Assembly: GCA_947627805.1 (NCBI GenBank)
Contig: CANQXB010000044.1
Coordinates: 1-7,517, forward strand
Direction: 5' to 3'
DNA length: 7,517 nt
From: an uncultured Bacilli bacterium
GTDB taxonomy: Bacteria; Bacillota_I; Bacilli_A; RF39; UBA660
The notes beneath the pieces are model-generated. The model saw only the letters and a list, made by a program, of their open reading frames with translations, was not told where the DNA came from and searched no databases. A program made the position numbers and the translations under genes. Positions 7,222-7,517 of the stretch are shown in pieces. How positions within the stretch are numbered: the first letter of the stretch is position 1; each line of letters starts with the position of its first letter.

Positions 7222-7248
7222 TTCAAGGTCGCAAATTGCGACTTTGAA
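7222..7248. repeat. Palindrome 1 of the array
   Basis: Thirteen-base arms TTCAAGGTCGCAA and TTGCGACTTTGAA around a single central A (7235), with one G/T mismatch. Core GTCGCAA-A-TTGCGAC. On the plus strand it is followed by TATTTTT, so it could act as a terminator in that direction. Minus-strand reading in the gene-equivalent frame gives SKSQFATLK. Confidence 0.9.
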
Positions 7249-7263
7249 TATTTTTCTGTTTTA

Positions 7264-7288
7264 TTGAGGTCGCAAATTGCGACCTCAA
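7264..7288. repeat. Palindrome 2 of the array
   Basis: Perfect 12-base arms TTGAGGTCGCAA and TTGCGACCTCAA around a central A (7276). It has the same core as palindrome 1, with its centre 41 bp away. Minus-strand reading in the gene-equivalent frame gives LRSQFATSI, very close to the usual ORF6N motif. Confidence 0.92.
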
Positions 7289-7330
7289 GTTTATTTCTTA
7301 TGTTTTAGTTAATCTAAAAATGTTTTTTTT

Positions 7331-7360
7331 GACTACAAATTACAATTAAAATTTGTGACT
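7331..7360. repeat. Possible decayed palindrome of the array
   Basis: GACTACAAATT and AATTTGTGACT flank AT-rich sequence; the inner arms ACAAATT/AATTTGT still pair. The outer GACT and GACTTT ends recall the array arms, but the centre is too long and the core is lost. It may be chance in AT-rich DNA. Confidence 0.35.
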
Positions 7361-7413
7361 TTCACTATTAGTAATTTAAAATTAATCTTTTTGTAAATAA
7401 TCATTAATTTTAG

Positions 7414-7442
7414 TTCTAAGGTCGAAATTTTCGACCTTAGAA
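7414..7442. repeat. Palindrome 3 of the array
   Basis: Perfect 14-base arms TTCTAAGGTCGAAA and TTTCGACCTTAGAA around a central T (7428). The outer ten bases of each arm equal those of the palindrome inside the ORF6N gene; the inner core differs with paired changes. On the plus strand TATTTTTTTG follows. Minus-strand gene-equivalent reading gives ILRSKISTLE. Confidence 0.92.
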
Positions 7443-7458
7443 TATTTTTTTGTTCTAT

Positions 7459-7483
7459 TTGAAGTCCCAAGTTGGGACTTCAA
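7459..7483. repeat. Palindrome 4 of the array
   Basis: Perfect 12-base arms TTGAAGTCCCAA and TTGGGACTTCAA around a central G (7471), with its centre 43 bp from palindrome 3. The core GTCCCAA is closest to the one inside the gene. Minus-strand gene-equivalent reading gives LKSQLGTSN. Confidence 0.92.
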
Positions 7484-7501
7484 GATTCACATATTAGTTT
7501 T

Positions 7502-7517
7502 CATTATTTTCAAGGTT
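7502..7517. repeat. Edge of a further palindrome, cut by the window end
   Basis: CATTATTTTCAAGGTT matches CATTACTTTCAAGGTC (7215-7230), which leads into palindrome 1, at 14 of 16 bases. The array probably continues past the window. Confidence 0.5.

Larger units (their letters stand above)
7185..7517. other. Gene-free region with a palindrome array
   Basis: No credible coding sequence on either strand. It contains four palindromes of one family in two pairs (7222-7288 and 7414-7483), a decayed copy near 7331-7360, and the edge of another at 7502-7517. The AT-rich linkers inside the two pairs are alike (TATTTTTCTGTTTTA and TATTTTTTTGTTCTAT). No clear consensus promoter for the ORF6N gene was found. 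The array is its leader or promoter region, or an independent element. Confidence 0.8.

Noticed and set aside
7222..7517. CRISPR array
   Set aside because: The repeats are palindromes with varying arms and uneven spacing (about 41, 152 and 43 bp between centres), there are no unique spacers of constant length, and no cas gene is seen.
6949..7517. Diversity-generating retroelement
   Set aside because: No reverse transcriptase or template/variable repeat with adenine-specific changes is visible; differences between copies are paired across the dyad.
1..7517. Recoded UGA (Mycoplasma-type genetic code)
   Set aside because: All genes read through under the standard bacterial code with TGG for Trp and no in-frame TGA; all visible stops are TAA or TAG.
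1..7517. tRNA, rRNA, riboswitch or complete insertion sequence
   Set aside because: No cloverleaf, conserved rRNA stretch, known leader motif or transposase was recognised on either strand.

Overview
The window is AT-rich (roughly 30% GC by eye). Every gene lies on the minus strand, so transcription runs from high to low coordinates. The gene set points to a low-GC Gram-positive bacterium (Bacillota, Bacilli side; possibly a gut lineage near Erysipelotrichales/RF39, which is a guess). The pointers are an HrcA/CIRCE-controlled heat-shock operon, a DnaK lacking the N-terminal insert found in Gram-negative DnaKs, a perfect sigma-A type promoter and GGAGG-type ribosome sites. All visible stops are TAA or TAG and tryptophan is TGG, so nothing calls for a recoded UGA.

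Layout in transcription order. (1) 7185-7517: a gene-free stretch holding four near-perfect odd-centred palindromes in two pairs, a decayed fifth, and the edge of a sixth cut by the window end. (2) 6285-7184: an ORF6N-domain protein with a PLD-like C-terminal region. It carries one more palindrome of the same family inside its coding sequence. (3) 6190-6290: the heat-shock control region, with a perfect TTGACA-17-TATAAT promoter and two CIRCE operators; the ORF6N stop codon falls inside the first. (4) hrcA, grpE and dnaK. (5) A stem-loop in the dnaK-pepF gap. (6) pepF, an M3 oligoendopeptidase. (7) dnaJ, starting with GTG and cut off at the window start.

The core is the HrcA repressor plus the DnaK/GrpE/DnaJ chaperone machine, expected to be made from one HrcA-repressed promoter. 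A cytosolic peptidase is inserted between dnaK and dnaJ. hrcA/grpE and pepF/dnaJ each overlap by 8 nt with the same junction shape, suggesting translational coupling. The dnaK-pepF hairpin could set dnaK expression above that of pepF and dnaJ.

The most unusual part is the ORF6N gene and its palindromes. The intergenic palindromes match the palindrome inside the gene, at the codons for the family's L-R-S-Q-x-x-T motif. Their arms differ between copies but change together so that pairing is kept. Read on the gene's strand, each intergenic copy would spell a variant of that same peptide. This could be an operator family, a store of alternative sequence for the gene, or a structured RNA/DNA element. 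The sequence alone does not decide.
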